A stretch of 64,000 nt of DNA from Stenotrophomonas sp. UBA2302 (GTDB lineage Bacteria > Pseudomonadota > Gammaproteobacteria > Xanthomonadales > Xanthomonadaceae), in NCBI GenBank assembly GCA_002345545.1, contig DDVW01000003.1:1-64000 (forward strand), read 5' to 3'. The notes below the pieces were generated by a model. It was not told the DNA's origin. It saw nothing but the letters and a program-made list of their open reading frames with translations, and searched no databases. This document shows positions 27,968 through 39,055 of the stretch, one piece after another (within the stretch, counting starts at the first letter, position 1; each line of letters opens with the position of its first letter). The position numbers were made by a program, and so were the translations under genes.

Positions 27968-28082
27968 GTAGCCCCCGCTTCCGGCGCCAACACACTGCCG
28001 CCCAGGGACGGGCACCGGCCCACACGGGCGTCCGGCGCAGGAAGCAACAAGCTTCATGATTGCCGGCTCGCTAAATTTCCCC

Positions 28083-28112
28083 TTGGCGCAGCCGGCAAAC
28101 GCGCGCTAGAAT
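28083..28112 (+). promoter_or_regulatory. Promoter of tRNA-Ala
   Basis: TTGGCG (28083-28088) and TAGAAT (28107-28112) are separated by 18 bp, and the -10 ends 13 nt before the mature tRNA. Confidence 0.65.
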
Positions 28113-28125
28113 TTCATCGTCGTAT

Positions 28126-28201
<76 letters not shown>

Positions 28202-28211
28202 TATGCCTGCA

Positions 28212-28247
28212 GAAGAGCCGCATCGGAAGATGCGGCTCTTCTCTTCT
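28212..28247 (+). terminator. Terminator of tRNA-Ala
   Basis: A 13-bp perfect stem (28212-28224 with 28229-28241), GGAA loop, followed by a pyrimidine-rich TCTTCT tract. Confidence 0.85.
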
Positions 28248-28364
28248 GGAGACATCCGCCTTCGACGGATTCTTCCAGCAGCGACAGGCAGCGCTTCAGA
28301 TGCACCGGTTTGCCAAGGCCTGCGCGTGAATTCCACTTTGCATGAGAAATTTCATGGAATTCAC

Positions 28365-28393
28365 TTGCCTAAACCGGAATGCCTACGTAATAT
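28365..28393 (+). promoter_or_regulatory. Promoter of tRNA-Phe
   Basis: TTGCCT (28365-28370) and TAATAT (28388-28393) are separated by exactly 17 bp, close to the housekeeping consensus. The tRNA begins 40 nt further on, leaving a 5' leader with a short GC-rich stem. The rest of 28248-28432 holds no gene that I can see. Confidence 0.75.
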
Positions 28394-28432
28394 ACGCGTC
28401 CTCGCCGACGGGAACGTCGCCGAAAACAAAGT

Positions 28433-28508
28433 GGCCGAGTAGCTCAGTTGGTAGAGCAGGGGATTGAAAATCCCCGTGTCGGCGGTTCGATTCCGTCCTC
28501 GGCCACCA
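28433..28508 (+). tRNA. tRNA-Phe (anticodon GAA)
   Basis: A 76-nt cloverleaf with acceptor GGCCGAG/CTCGGCC, anticodon loop TTGAAAA (GAA) and encoded CCA. It has a good upstream promoter and an immediate terminator. Confidence 0.96.
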
Positions 28509-28516
28509 CAAGATTC

Positions 28517-28549
28517 AAGAGCCTGCAGCGATGCAGGCTCTTTTCTTTT
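28517..28549 (+). terminator. Terminator of tRNA-Phe
   Basis: Stem AAGAGCCTGCA/TGCAGGCTCTT with a GCGA loop, followed by TTCTTTTG. Confidence 0.85.
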
Positions 28550-28625
28550 GTCTCAACGAAAAGCTCGTTGCCGCTCCATTGCCGTTCGTGCGGAACTCAG
28601 GCCATCGTTGCCATTTCCATATGCA

Positions 28626-28865
28626 TCAGGCAGCTATGGGCTTCGCATCAGCGGGTATCGCCAGCACGACTTGCACCCACGCGATCACCTCAGTCCATAC
28701 CGCGATGGCGAGCGATACCTCGCACTGTCGCAGGAACTTGGCGGCCTCCATCATTGCGTAGATAGCGCTATGGCTCAGACCCGTGGCGTGCTTGACCTCC
28801 GACAGCCGCAGCAGGTGCGGCATGATGTCGAGGTTGATAGGGACGGTGGTGCTCTGGTCGATCAT
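28626..28865 (-). CDS. Degenerate AlpA-like regulator
   Basis: 79 residues, ATG 28865 preceded by AAGGAAC. Residues 16-35 (PHLLRLSEVKHATGLSHSAI) match the AlpA/CP4-57 helix-turn-helix found in prophages and integrative elements. The usual wing motif GxFPR reads AKFLR and the stretch after it has lost the typical arginine-rich pattern, so DNA binding may be impaired. Lying just beyond tRNA-Phe, it looks like a relic of an integrated element. No integrase and no duplicated tRNA end are visible. Confidence 0.6.
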   Translation of the reverse strand: MIDQSTTVPINLDIMPHLLRLSEVKHATGLSHSAIYAMMEAAKFLRQCEVSLAIAVWTEVIAWVQVVLAIPADAKPIAA

Positions 28866-28983
28866 GCTCTGTTCCTTCCTGGCAGGTCATCGTGTGCCAC
28901 CCGTTGCACCACGTTCCATCATTGACAGCCCGCATCGACTTGGCCATCTTGCCCGGTCAACTCTGTAGCCCGGATGCCCTGCT

Positions 28984-29583
28984 GTGCGTACCGCATTCTT
29001 TTTCCTGCTCGCCATGTCGTCCGCATCGACATTGGCAGCCGCAGGTTCCGAGCCGATCCGCATCCGCTATACCGAACCGGAGCGGACCTATGGCCTGGCA
29101 TTCATTCCACCGGCCGGCAAAGACTGGAAAGCGGAGAAATGGGGCAGCGGAAACGTCAGGGTCGACTGGAATGCCGGCTCGACCACCAACACCAAGACGA
29201 TCGAGGCCTATATGACCCGGCCGGATGGCCCGGCCACGCCGATCTCCGGCTATATCGAGAACGTCAGGCGCAGGATCGAAGGGGACTTTTCAAACAGCCC
29301 GCTGGTCAGTATCGACAGCCTGCAGATAGGCGAATATCCGGCTGACAGGCGCTGCGTCCGGATCCACCTGCGGCTGCAGCTGAAAGAACCCGCCGCCGAT
29401 GGACAGCAGCAGTGGACCGAGCAGTACACCTTGTCCTGCGGCTCGCTGCAGTACGCCGATGTCGGCTACGAGCTGCGCTACTTCCACCGCTATGTCGATG
29501 CCAACCGCGATCCCCAACTGGAAGCCAAGGCCGACAAAGTGCTGGGCAGCATGGTGATCGAGGAACCCGCCCAACCGAGGTGA
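28984..29583 (+). CDS. Hypothetical secreted protein
   Basis: 199 residues. GTG start at 28984, giving a signal peptide (VRTAFFFLLAMSSASTLAAA). The mature part is soluble with two cysteines (DRRCVRIHL, LSCGSL) spaced for a disulfide and alternating beta-type segments. I do not recognise a family; no catalytic motif is visible. No good ribosome site precedes the GTG. Part of its 5' region is duplicated 0.9 kb downstream. Confidence 0.65.
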   Translation: MRTAFFFLLAMSSASTLAAAGSEPIRIRYTEPERTYGLAFIPPAGKDWKAEKWGSGNVRVDWNAGSTTNTKTIEAYMTRPDGPATPISGYIENVRRRIEGDFSNSPLVSIDSLQIGEYPADRRCVRIHLRLQLKEPAADGQQQWTEQYTLSCGSLQYADVGYELRYFHRYVDANRDPQLEAKADKVLGSMVIEEPAQPR

Positions 29584-29843
29584 TTGAAAAGCCTCAGTGT
29601 GGGTTGACCTTGCCAATGCAGAACCGTGTCTTTCTTCCTGGGCCGGGGTGATGGCGCCCACCCGCCATTGCAGGTTCACCTGTCCACTTTCCGATGGAGT
29701 CTGCAAAGAGAAAGACCGGGGCCATACGAAGGGCTCATAAAGGCGCCCTTCCCTGCTCTGCAGCAACCCACCGGCCAATGGCGGACATTGAGTGTGGAGT
29801 CAGCTGCTATGCAGCCCGCCGTTGGCGATCCCACTGGCAACCA

Positions 29844-29930
29844 CTTGTCCGGTCACTTCTGGAAACACGGATGCCTTGCGGTGCGTACCACATTCTTTCT
29901 GCTCGCCCTCGCGCCTGCATCCATTGGCAA
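29844..29930 (+). pseudogene. Partial duplicate of the secreted-protein 5' region
   Basis: From CTTGTCCGGTCA to the middle of a would-be signal peptide this segment parallels 28948-29040: both have CGGATGCC(C/T)TGC, then GTGCGTACC(G/A)CATTCTTT and CTGCTCGCC, then GCATC..ATTGGCA. After about 20 codons the resemblance ends and no domain follows. It is best read as the remains of a tandem copy. The rest of 29584-30033 shows no supported gene. Confidence 0.5.
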
Positions 29931-29984
29931 GGATCAAAGCAACAAGGGCGATGCTCACATGCGGCTTGCGTGTTTTCTCGAGCC

Positions 29985-30021
29985 ACAAAATACTCAGGCC
30001 ACGACAATGCGTGGCCTGAGT
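29985..30021 (-). terminator. Terminator of tRNA-Asn
   Basis: Read on the minus strand, a 12-bp perfect stem (30021-30010 with 30003-29992) is followed by ATTTTGT. Confidence 0.85.
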
Positions 30022-30033
30022 GCTTGTAAATCC

Positions 30034-30110
30034 TGGCGCCCGAAGTTGGACTCGAACCAACGACCCCCTGATTAACAGTCAAGTGCTCTAACCGGCTGAG
30101 CTATTCGGGC
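30034..30110 (-). tRNA. tRNA-Asn (anticodon GTT)
   Basis: A 77-nt cloverleaf on the minus strand with acceptor GCCCGAA/TTCGGGC, anticodon loop CTGTTAA (GTT) and encoded CCA. It begins only 24 bp past the stop codon of rlmH on the same strand. A TATAGAAT -10 (30121-30128) lies just upstream, so it may have its own promoter or be processed from the rlmH transcript. Confidence 0.95.
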
Positions 30111-30134
30111 GGGGATGCGTATTCTATAGGGTAT

Positions 30135-30605
30135 TCACGCACGATGGTAGGGGTGATTGGCGATCATCGCTGCTGCGCGATACAGCTGTTCGGCCACCAC
30201 CAGCCGTACCAGCATATGCGGCAAAGTCAGCGGGCCCAGCGACCACTTTTCATCGGCTACCGCTGAAACCTCGGCGGCGTGTCCTTCCGGCCCACCGATC
30301 AGGAAGGCCAGGTCGCGGCCCTGCGTACGCCAGTGCTCCAGCCGCTGCGAGAGCTGTTCCGAGCTCAACTGCCGGCCCGGCACGTCCAGCGCCACCACAT
30401 GCGGATTCCTTGGCAGCGCCGCCAACACGCGCCGCCCTTCCTCTTCGATCGCACGCTTCGGATCACGCCCCTTGCCACGCAGTCCCGGCTCGATCTCGAC
30501 CAGCTCCAGTGGCAGCCAGTGCGAGAGCCGCTTCTGGTACTCGGCAAAGCCTTGCGCCACCCAGGACGGCGCGCGCTCACCGGTCGCGATCAATCTGGCT
30601 TTCAT
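30135..30605 (-). CDS. rlmH: 23S rRNA pseudouridine-1915 N3-methyltransferase RlmH
   Basis: 156 residues, the standard RlmH length. It has the SPOUT signatures LIGGPEGHAAEV and LTLPHMLVRLVVAEQLYRA, and ends IANHPYHRA as the family does. It methylates pseudouridine 1915 of 23S rRNA. ATG 30605. It is the last gene of the lptE-holA-nadD-rsfS-rlmH block, 85 bp after rsfS. Confidence 0.96.
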   Translation of the reverse strand: MKARLIATGERAPSWVAQGFAEYQKRLSHWLPLELVEIEPGLRGKGRDPKRAIEEEGRRVLAALPRNPHVVALDVPGRQLSSEQLSQRLEHWRTQGRDLAFLIGGPEGHAAEVSAVADEKWSLGPLTLPHMLVRLVVAEQLYRAAAMIANHPYHRA

Positions 30606-30690
30606 CGGCCATGGCCTCCCGTATCAAAGTCGTTTCCTGCAAACACGAACGGCGCCCTGCGGCGCCGTCGCGTCGATACCTGCCGCCGGA

Positions 30691-31125
30691 TCAGTTTCCG
30701 GCGTGGCTTTCGTTGTCGCTTTCCTCGTCCTGCGTGGCAGCGGCCGGCGACTGGTCGCCCGCCATCCACAGGCGCTCCAGCGCATAGAACTCGCGCACGC
30801 GCGGCAGCATGACGTGGACGATCACGTCGCCCAGATCCACCAGCACCCACTCGGCCTCGCGCTCGCCTTCCACACCCAGCGGCATGACGCCCAGTTCCTT
30901 GGCAAAGCGCACGACTTCATCGCCAATGGATTTCACGTGGCGGGTGGAGGTGCCGGAGACGACGACCAGGTAGTCGGCGACGCTGGAACGACCACGGACA
31001 TCGATCTCGACCGCGTCCTTGGCCTTCATTTCTTCCAGCGCCGAATGCACGCAGGCGAGCAATGCCGGAACGGAAGGCGGCGGGCTGGGCAGGTGGGTCT
31101 TGATGACTTGGGCTTCGGTGGTCAA
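30691..31125 (-). CDS. rsfS: Ribosomal silencing factor RsfS
   Basis: 144 residues with the RsfS core: DAVEIDVRGRSSVADYLVVVSGTSTRHVKSIGDEV, then EWVLVDLGDVIVHVMLPRVREFYALERLW. It binds uL14 on the large subunit and blocks subunit joining in starvation. The only suitable start is a TTG at 31125. The C-terminus has an acidic/polar tail of about 25 residues (AAATQDEESDNESHAGN). Confidence 0.93.
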   Translation of the reverse strand: MTTEAQVIKTHLPSPPPSVPALLACVHSALEEMKAKDAVEIDVRGRSSVADYLVVVSGTSTRHVKSIGDEVVRFAKELGVMPLGVEGEREAEWVLVDLGDVIVHVMLPRVREFYALERLWMAGDQSPAAATQDEESDNESHAGN

Positions 31126-31183
31126 AGCGGCATAACTCGATAAATAGGACGGTGATTATAGTGAACCCGGCTGCTGCCGGCAT

Positions 31184-31891
31184 TCACGGCGATACATGGC
31201 ATCCGTACAGGCCGTTTTCAATGATGAAGGCCGCCACCGGCTCCGGCACCTGCGACTGCCAGGGGCCACCGCTGGCGATCATCTGCCGTACCGCCGTTGC
31301 CGAACCGGCGTGCAGTGGCTGTCGCAGGCGCAACACCCTGCCAGCCGCTGCCATATCCAGCTCCGCTGCCGAGGATGTCCATGCGCCATGCAGATGCGCG
31401 GCCAGCAGCGGCGGCAGGTGGCCGCCATCAAGCGCGCTGCCCGGGCGCTCGGCCACCACGATGTGCGCCAGATCGAGCAGGTGTTCCCACTCATGCCAGC
31501 CCGGCAGGCCCAGCAGGCTGTCGGCGCCCATCAGCAGCGCCACCGGCACCTGCATGCCGATCTGCGAACGGATCTGCCGCAGCGTGTCGATCGTCCATGA
31601 CGGCCTTCCCGGTTGCTGCCGTGCACGACGCAGCTCGCGCAGATCCACCTGCAGGCCCGGCTCACCGGCAACGGCCAGTTGCAGCATGGCCGCACGCTGG
31701 CCGGCATCGGCCCCCGGTGGTGCACGATGCGGCGGGTCGGCCGCCGGCATCAGCCGGACAGGCACTGCCAGTTCATCGCGGGCGCTGCGGGCGATCGCCA
31801 GATGGCCGTGATGGACCGGATCGAAAGTGCCGCCATAGAACACCTGCAGCGATGCTCCGGTTTCGCGCACGTCCACCTCAGCGTGCGCCAC
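31184..31891 (-). CDS. nadD: Nicotinate-nucleotide adenylyltransferase NadD
   Basis: About 235 residues. The nucleotidyltransferase motif FYGGTFDPVHHGHLAIAR is intact; the PSWTIDTLRQIR and MGADSLLGLPGWHEWEHLL segments are typical of NadD. The late motif SSTxIR is present as SATAVR. It makes deamido-NAD in NAD synthesis. The GTG at 31891 overlaps the end of holA by 14 bp. Confidence 0.94.
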   Translation of the reverse strand: MAHAEVDVRETGASLQVFYGGTFDPVHHGHLAIARSARDELAVPVRLMPAADPPHRAPPGADAGQRAAMLQLAVAGEPGLQVDLRELRRARQQPGRPSWTIDTLRQIRSQIGMQVPVALLMGADSLLGLPGWHEWEHLLDLAHIVVAERPGSALDGGHLPPLLAAHLHGAWTSSAAELDMAAAGRVLRLRQPLHAGSATAVRQMIASGGPWQSQVPEPVAAFIIENGLYGCHVSP

Positions 31892-32921
31892 GCACCAGCA
31901 GGCGTACCGCTCCCGCCTCGGCCAACGCGATCAACAGCCGCTCCAGCGCGCGCCAGGGATCACCCTCCGTCCGCCCCTTGGCCATGCGGTCGACCTGCGA
32001 GGCTTCGGCAACGAAGCGCTCCCAGCGACGCGGATCCGGATGCCGCTGCAGTGCGCGCTTGAACGGCGCCTGCCGTGATTCCCAGATACCTTTGCTTTTC
32101 ATCTCGGCGGCCAGATTGCCACCGGCGGCATTGACCCGCGCCAGTCCCGCTGTCAGCAGCAGCTCGCGGATCAGGATCGGCATCAGTGCCGCCACGGCCT
32201 CTCCCTCGGCGCGCAGACCGGCGAGCATGCGCAGCACCGCCTGCGGCTGGCCGGAGAATGCCGCCTCGCTCAGCCGGAAAACGTCATAGCGGGCAGCATC
32301 GGCCACCAGCGCTTCCATTGTTGCCACGTCCAGCACCTGGCCATCGGCAAGCAGTGCCAGCTTGTCGACCTCCTGCGCGGCGGCCAGCAGGTTGCCCTCC
32401 ACCCGCTCGACCAGCCGCTGCACCGCTGCCGGTTCCGCACGCAGACCCTTGCCGCGCAGGCGCCGCTCGATCCAGTCGGCCAGCTCGTGGGGCTTGATTG
32501 CCCAGGCCACCGACAGCACGCCTGCACGCGCCACCGCATCGGCCCATTTGCCCTGGTGGGCCTTGCTCCACTCGCCGGCGGTGATCAGCAGCACCACATC
32601 GGTGGGCGGCTGCGCGCAGAAATCACTGATGACCTGCGCGCCCTCTTTGCCCGGCTTGCCGGTAGGCAAGCGCAGTTCGACCAGCCGGCGACTGCTGAAC
32701 AGACTTGGCGCGTTGAAACTGGAGGCCAACTGCGCCCAGTCGAAATCGCGGCCATCGGCATCCAACACTTCCCGCTCGCCAATACCCTCGGCACGTGCCC
32801 GTGCGCGCACCGCATCGGCGGCCTCGAGTACCCGCAGCAGTTCCGGTCCGGCGATCAGGTAGACCGGCGCCAACGGCTGCGATGCCAGCTGGCTGGCAAG
32901 CTGCTCAGGACGCAGTTCCAT
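31878..32921 (-). CDS. holA: DNA polymerase III delta subunit HolA
   Basis: 347 residues, starting MELRPEQLASQLASQPLAPVYLIAGPE, typical of HolA. It shows the clamp-loader AAA-like fold (LITAGEWSKAHQGKWADAV, WAIKPHELADWIERRLRGKG, VEGNLLAAAQEVDKLALL) and the C-terminal collar domain. It opens the beta clamp during loading. It overlaps nadD and follows lptE by 43 bp. Confidence 0.94.
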   Translation of the reverse strand: MELRPEQLASQLASQPLAPVYLIAGPELLRVLEAADAVRARARAEGIGEREVLDADGRDFDWAQLASSFNAPSLFSSRRLVELRLPTGKPGKEGAQVISDFCAQPPTDVVLLITAGEWSKAHQGKWADAVARAGVLSVAWAIKPHELADWIERRLRGKGLRAEPAAVQRLVERVEGNLLAAAQEVDKLALLADGQVLDVATMEALVADAARYDVFRLSEAAFSGQPQAVLRMLAGLRAEGEAVAALMPILIRELLLTAGLARVNAAGGNLAAEMKSKGIWESRQAPFKRALQRHPDPRRWERFVAEASQVDRMAKGRTEGDPWRALERLLIALAEAGAVRLLVRGAR

Positions 32922-32964
32922 CTAGCCGCGCTCCTGCCGGAATCCAACGGGTGCAGACACGGCC

Positions 32965-33516
32965 TCAGCCAGCGCCATTGCCGTCATCGGCCGGCTTTTC
33001 CTGCGTCCGGGCACGGATCACGCTGTCGATCCGGCGCAAGATCGAGGCCGACATCTCACGGCGCAACTCGTCGGCGAGGATCTCGCGCTCGGTGGCGGTA
33101 CCGGTGACATCGGTCGGCTGTGAAACGTAATCGCGGGAAATTTCGATCACCTGCTCGGGCACCAGCACGCTGCCATCGGGATGGGTGAAACTGAAGATCA
33201 CCGCATAGCGCAGGCTGTATTCCTGCGCACGCCCGCTTCCATCGATCGCGATCGGCAGGTCTCCCCAGCGCTCGGAACGGATCTGCAGCCGTGCGAAAGA
33301 TTCCTTGCCTGCCGCAGCAGGCACATCGTCCTCGACAATGCTCGCACCGGAAGCCCGCAGGCCGCGATTCAGGAGTTTCACCAGCTCGCTGTAGCGCACC
33401 GCTGAATCGACCTTCACCGCCGGGGTGTCTTCCGGCAGAGTGAGCGTATTGCGCAGGTGGAAGCCGCAGGCCGACAGGCTCACGGCAAGGAACAGGGGGA
33501 TCAGGTATCGGGTCAT
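32965..33516 (-). CDS. lptE: LPS-assembly lipoprotein LptE
   Basis: 183 residues with a lipoprotein signal (MTRYLIPLFLAVSLSACG; lipidated Cys17), then the LptE pattern GFHLRNTLTLPEDTPAVKVD and EYSLRYAVIFSF. It plugs the LptD barrel in the outer membrane. ATG 33516 is preferred; a GTG at 33522 is also in frame. Confidence 0.93.
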   Translation of the reverse strand: MTRYLIPLFLAVSLSACGFHLRNTLTLPEDTPAVKVDSAVRYSELVKLLNRGLRASGASIVEDDVPAAAGKESFARLQIRSERWGDLPIAIDGSGRAQEYSLRYAVIFSFTHPDGSVLVPEQVIEISRDYVSQPTDVTGTATEREILADELRREMSASILRRIDSVIRARTQEKPADDGNGAG

Positions 33517-33776
33517 GGACACAGTCTGGCGGAGCCGGCTGGGAGCGGCAACAGAAAACGGCCCGCATCATCGCCCATCGGGTGTGAGCGGGGATGAAAC
33601 CACATCGCCGGTTCAGCTGTTCCGAAACGCGCACCGTGCGTGCGGTGGCAACGCGCAGCCGGATCAGACGCCCATATGCACCGTCCGCATAGCACTCGCA
33701 TAAAAACCTGTTGCGTACCCCAGCCCCAAAACCGGGGGCGATCCGCGCGTAGCGCGGATGAAAGCTCAAGGCGCGG

Positions 33777-33808
33777 CCCCCCAAGTTCCACAAGCGAAAC
33801 TTGGGGGG
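33777..33808. repeat. GC-rich hairpin between lptE and leuS
   Basis: The arms CCCCCCAAGTT and AACTTGGGGGG (33777-33787 with 33798-33808) form an 11-bp stem 19 bp past the leuS stop. There is no T-run. A second palindrome, ATCCGCGC-GTA-GCGCGGAT, lies at about 33740-33758. The rest of the 310-bp gap 33517-33826 shows no gene; the lptE promoter must lie here unless leuS transcription reads through. Confidence 0.5.
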
Positions 33809-33826
33809 GGATCCACCACAGGCGGA

Positions 33827-36565
<2,739 letters not shown>

Positions 36566-36609
36566 TCAGAAGCCGCAAATCCCGGCTGCACCCGTGCGCA
36601 GCTGCCGAT

Positions 36610-37215
36610 TCAGCGGCAGCGCCTGCCGCGCGGCAGCCACCACGGCAGCAGCGCCAGCCACACCGCCCAGGAAAGGAAAGCCAGCCGCTGCGCCAGCGCC
36701 GCAGGCACCAGGCCCGGCAGCACGAGTGCGCCCAGCAGTACCCCCAGCCCGGCCCCGAGGCAGGCCCATGCCACCATCTTCCAGCCCGGCAGCCGCCAAC
36801 ACCCCACGCCCAGCAGCAGCGTGCCGGGCACGAAAGCGACAATCCACAACATCCACACCCCGGCATGCAGCCGACTGGCCGGTCCATCGATGTCAGCGGT
36901 ATCCAGCGGCAGCAGTCCCATCGCCACGAAGGCCAGGCCGGCCAGCAGCAGCATCTGCGCGGCCACCCGCGACCAGCGCGATGACGCCTCCGGCAGGGTA
37001 CGCAGCAGCTGCACCGCCAGCGCGACCGACACCGCCCCCGGCAGCAGCAACGCCAGCAGATTGAAGCTCTGCGCGCGCGGCACGCCGATGGCACCGAGCA
37101 GCGCCACGGGGTGCTGCAGCATCGAGTACCCCTCCAGCGCCACGCCGAAACCGAGTACCCCCACTACATGCAGCGTCGCCGCGACCGTCGCCGCCCATCG
37201 CATCATTGCTTCCAT
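36610..37215 (-). CDS. DUF998 family membrane protein
   Basis: 201 residues with about six transmembrane helices (AATVAATLHVVGVLGFGVAL, FNLLALLLPGAVSVALAVQL, VAAQMLLLAGLAFVAMGLLP and others). The layout resembles DUF998 proteins, whose role is unknown. ATG 37215. It lies upstream of leuS on the same strand. A second DUF998-like gene is at 49200-49868. The 327 bp from 37216 to 37542 separate it from the divergent cnoX and hold only promoters so far as I can see. Confidence 0.75.
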   Translation of the reverse strand: MEAMMRWAATVAATLHVVGVLGFGVALEGYSMLQHPVALLGAIGVPRAQSFNLLALLLPGAVSVALAVQLLRTLPEASSRWSRVAAQMLLLAGLAFVAMGLLPLDTADIDGPASRLHAGVWMLWIVAFVPGTLLLGVGCWRLPGWKMVAWACLGAGLGVLLGALVLPGLVPAALAQRLAFLSWAVWLALLPWWLPRGRRCR

Positions 37216-37542
37216 CCAGATACCTGTTCCAGACCCGCCCAGAAATCCCGCGTACGGCCACTGGCCGCTTCCGCGAACGTACATGTCGTCCGGCCATCCG
37301 CCACAACCGGCGGTGACGCCCCTCTCTGTCAATGCACCGCAACAGGATGTCATCACCGACAGCAGTACCGCACGACAGCGATCGCGCCAGTACAGTGCAC
37401 CAGCTGTCGCCACTTGCCCAGCCGGGCATGCGCGAACCTGCGGCGGATTGCCGCCAGCGGGAGCCCGTTTCGCCCTGCAGGTTGAGAAGCAGGCCCGGCG
37501 TCGCCATAAAGGGAACTCCCGTCCTGCCAGCAAGCAACCGTC

Positions 37543-38403
37543 ATGAGCGAGCTTCCCCACGTATTCGACGCCACCACTGAAACCTTCGAAGCCGAGGTCC
37601 TGCAAAAATCCCTGCAGACCCCCGTGCTGGTGGATTTCTGGGCCACCTGGTGCGGTCCGTGCAAGACGCTGGGGCCGATCCTGGAAAAGCTGGCTGGCGA
37701 GTACAACGGTGCCTTCGAACTGGCCAAGGTCGACGTGGACAAGGAACAGCAGGTCGCCGCCGCGTTCCAGATCCGCTCGGTCCCGACGGTGTTCCTGATC
37801 AAGAACGGAGAGATCGTCGACGGTTTCCCGGGCGCGATGCCCGAGGGCCAGCTGCGCGAATTCCTGAGCCAGCACGGCGTCACGCCGCTGGAGGCGCCGG
37901 CCGACGCCGGGAGTGCCGAGCCCGCTCCGCTGGACCCGCAGGCCCAGGTCGCCGCGCTGCGCGATGCGGTTGCCGCCGAGCCGGAAAAGGACGAGCTGAA
38001 GCTGGACCTGGCGCTGGCGCTGCTCAAAACCGGGGAGACGGGTGAGGCCGGGCAACTGCTCGACGCCCTGCCCGCCAACCTCTCCACCGATGACCGGGCG
38101 GTGCGCGCCCGTGCCCGCCTGGACTTCGGCGAGGCCCTGCAGGGAGCGCCGGCAGCCGACGCATTGACCGCCCGCGTGCACAACGATGGCAGCGACCTGG
38201 AAGCCCGCTACCAGCTCGGTATCCACCACCTGCTCGGTGGCGAGGACGAGGCCGCGCTGGAGCAGTTCATCGAGATGCTGCGCCTGGACCGCAACTTCCG
38301 CGAGGGCCTGCCACGCAAGGCGCTGATCGACGCCTTCCGCGTGATCGAGGATGAAGATCTGGTCGGCCGCTACCGCCGCCGGATGTCCTCGCTGCTGTTC
38401 TGA
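37543..38403 (+). CDS. cnoX: Thioredoxin-domain co-chaperone CnoX (YbbN)
   Basis: 286 residues. An N-terminal thioredoxin fold (about 1-110) with an intact WCGPC active site (DFWATWCGPCKTLGP) precedes a TPR-like helical region (about 130-286). This is the YbbN/CnoX layout. E. coli CnoX has a redox-dead site, whereas CxxC versions in other bacteria can reduce disulfides. Family members protect and hand substrates to GroEL and DnaK. ATG 37543. It is followed by a terminator. Confidence 0.9.
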   Translation: MSELPHVFDATTETFEAEVLQKSLQTPVLVDFWATWCGPCKTLGPILEKLAGEYNGAFELAKVDVDKEQQVAAAFQIRSVPTVFLIKNGEIVDGFPGAMPEGQLREFLSQHGVTPLEAPADAGSAEPAPLDPQAQVAALRDAVAAEPEKDELKLDLALALLKTGETGEAGQLLDALPANLSTDDRAVRARARLDFGEALQGAPAADALTARVHNDGSDLEARYQLGIHHLLGGEDEAALEQFIEMLRLDRNFREGLPRKALIDAFRVIEDEDLVGRYRRRMSSLLF

Positions 38404-38426
38404 TCGCCGCAGGCGTGCCAGAACCC

Positions 38427-38455
38427 GGCAGGGGCGCCCGTAGCCCCTGCCTTTC
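38427..38455 (+). terminator. Terminator of cnoX
   Basis: GGCAGGGGC pairs with GCCCCTGCC across a 7-nt loop, followed by TTT. It begins 24 bp after the cnoX stop codon. Confidence 0.75.
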
Positions 38456-38506
38456 CATACGGTCACGAATGTTAGACTGCCGGGCCCCGAACCGGTTGTC
38501 TGTCTG

Positions 38507-38995
38507 ATGAAAGCCAGCCTCTTGCGCCACGGCATCAATCTGTGGCCGCCGTTCCTGTTTGCCGGCATCCATGTCACCGCCATCGATGCCGGCTACCGCC
38601 ACGTGCGGGTCGAGCTGCGCCAGCGGCCGTGGAACATGAATTACGTGCGCACCCATTTCGGCGGCAGCCTGTTCGCCATGACCGATCCGTTCTGGATGCT
38701 GTGCCTGCTGCAGAACCTGGGCCGCGACTATTACGTGTGGGACAAGGCCGGCGAGATCGAGTTCGTCAAACCCGGCCGCGGCGTGGTCGCCACCGAGTTC
38801 CGCGTCGACGACGCCTTGCTGGATGAGATCAAGGCCGCCACCGCCTCCGGGGAAAAGCACCTGCGCTGGTTCGAGAACGACATCCTCGACACACAGGGCG
38901 AAGTGGTCGCGCGGGTGCGCAAACAGGTCTACGTACGCCTGAAACCCGAAGCACGCGAAAAGCGGGACAGCGCCGCGCCGGTATCTTCGCGCTGA
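38507..38995 (+). CDS. DUF4442 hotdog-fold protein
   Basis: 162 residues. The sequence NMNYVRTHFGGSLFAMTDPFWMLCLLQNLG followed by EIEFVKPGRGVVATEFRV is the thioesterase-like (PaaI-related) hotdog pattern of DUF4442. Acyl-CoA thioesterase activity is possible but the family is uncharacterised. ATG 38507. The final 15 residues are charged and variable. Confidence 0.85.
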   Translation: MKASLLRHGINLWPPFLFAGIHVTAIDAGYRHVRVELRQRPWNMNYVRTHFGGSLFAMTDPFWMLCLLQNLGRDYYVWDKAGEIEFVKPGRGVVATEFRVDDALLDEIKAATASGEKHLRWFENDILDTQGEVVARVRKQVYVRLKPEAREKRDSAAPVSSR

Positions 38996-39055
38996 AGCCG
39001 CAGCGGAGCACCCCTGCCCCGCCCGCCGCGTGCGTCTTTCACCACCCTGATGCGG

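Noticed and set aside
28433..30110. Integrative element with attachment repeats at tRNA-Phe or tRNA-Asn
   Set aside because: No integrase and no second copy of either tRNA 3' end was found in the interval; only the AlpA relic hints at it.
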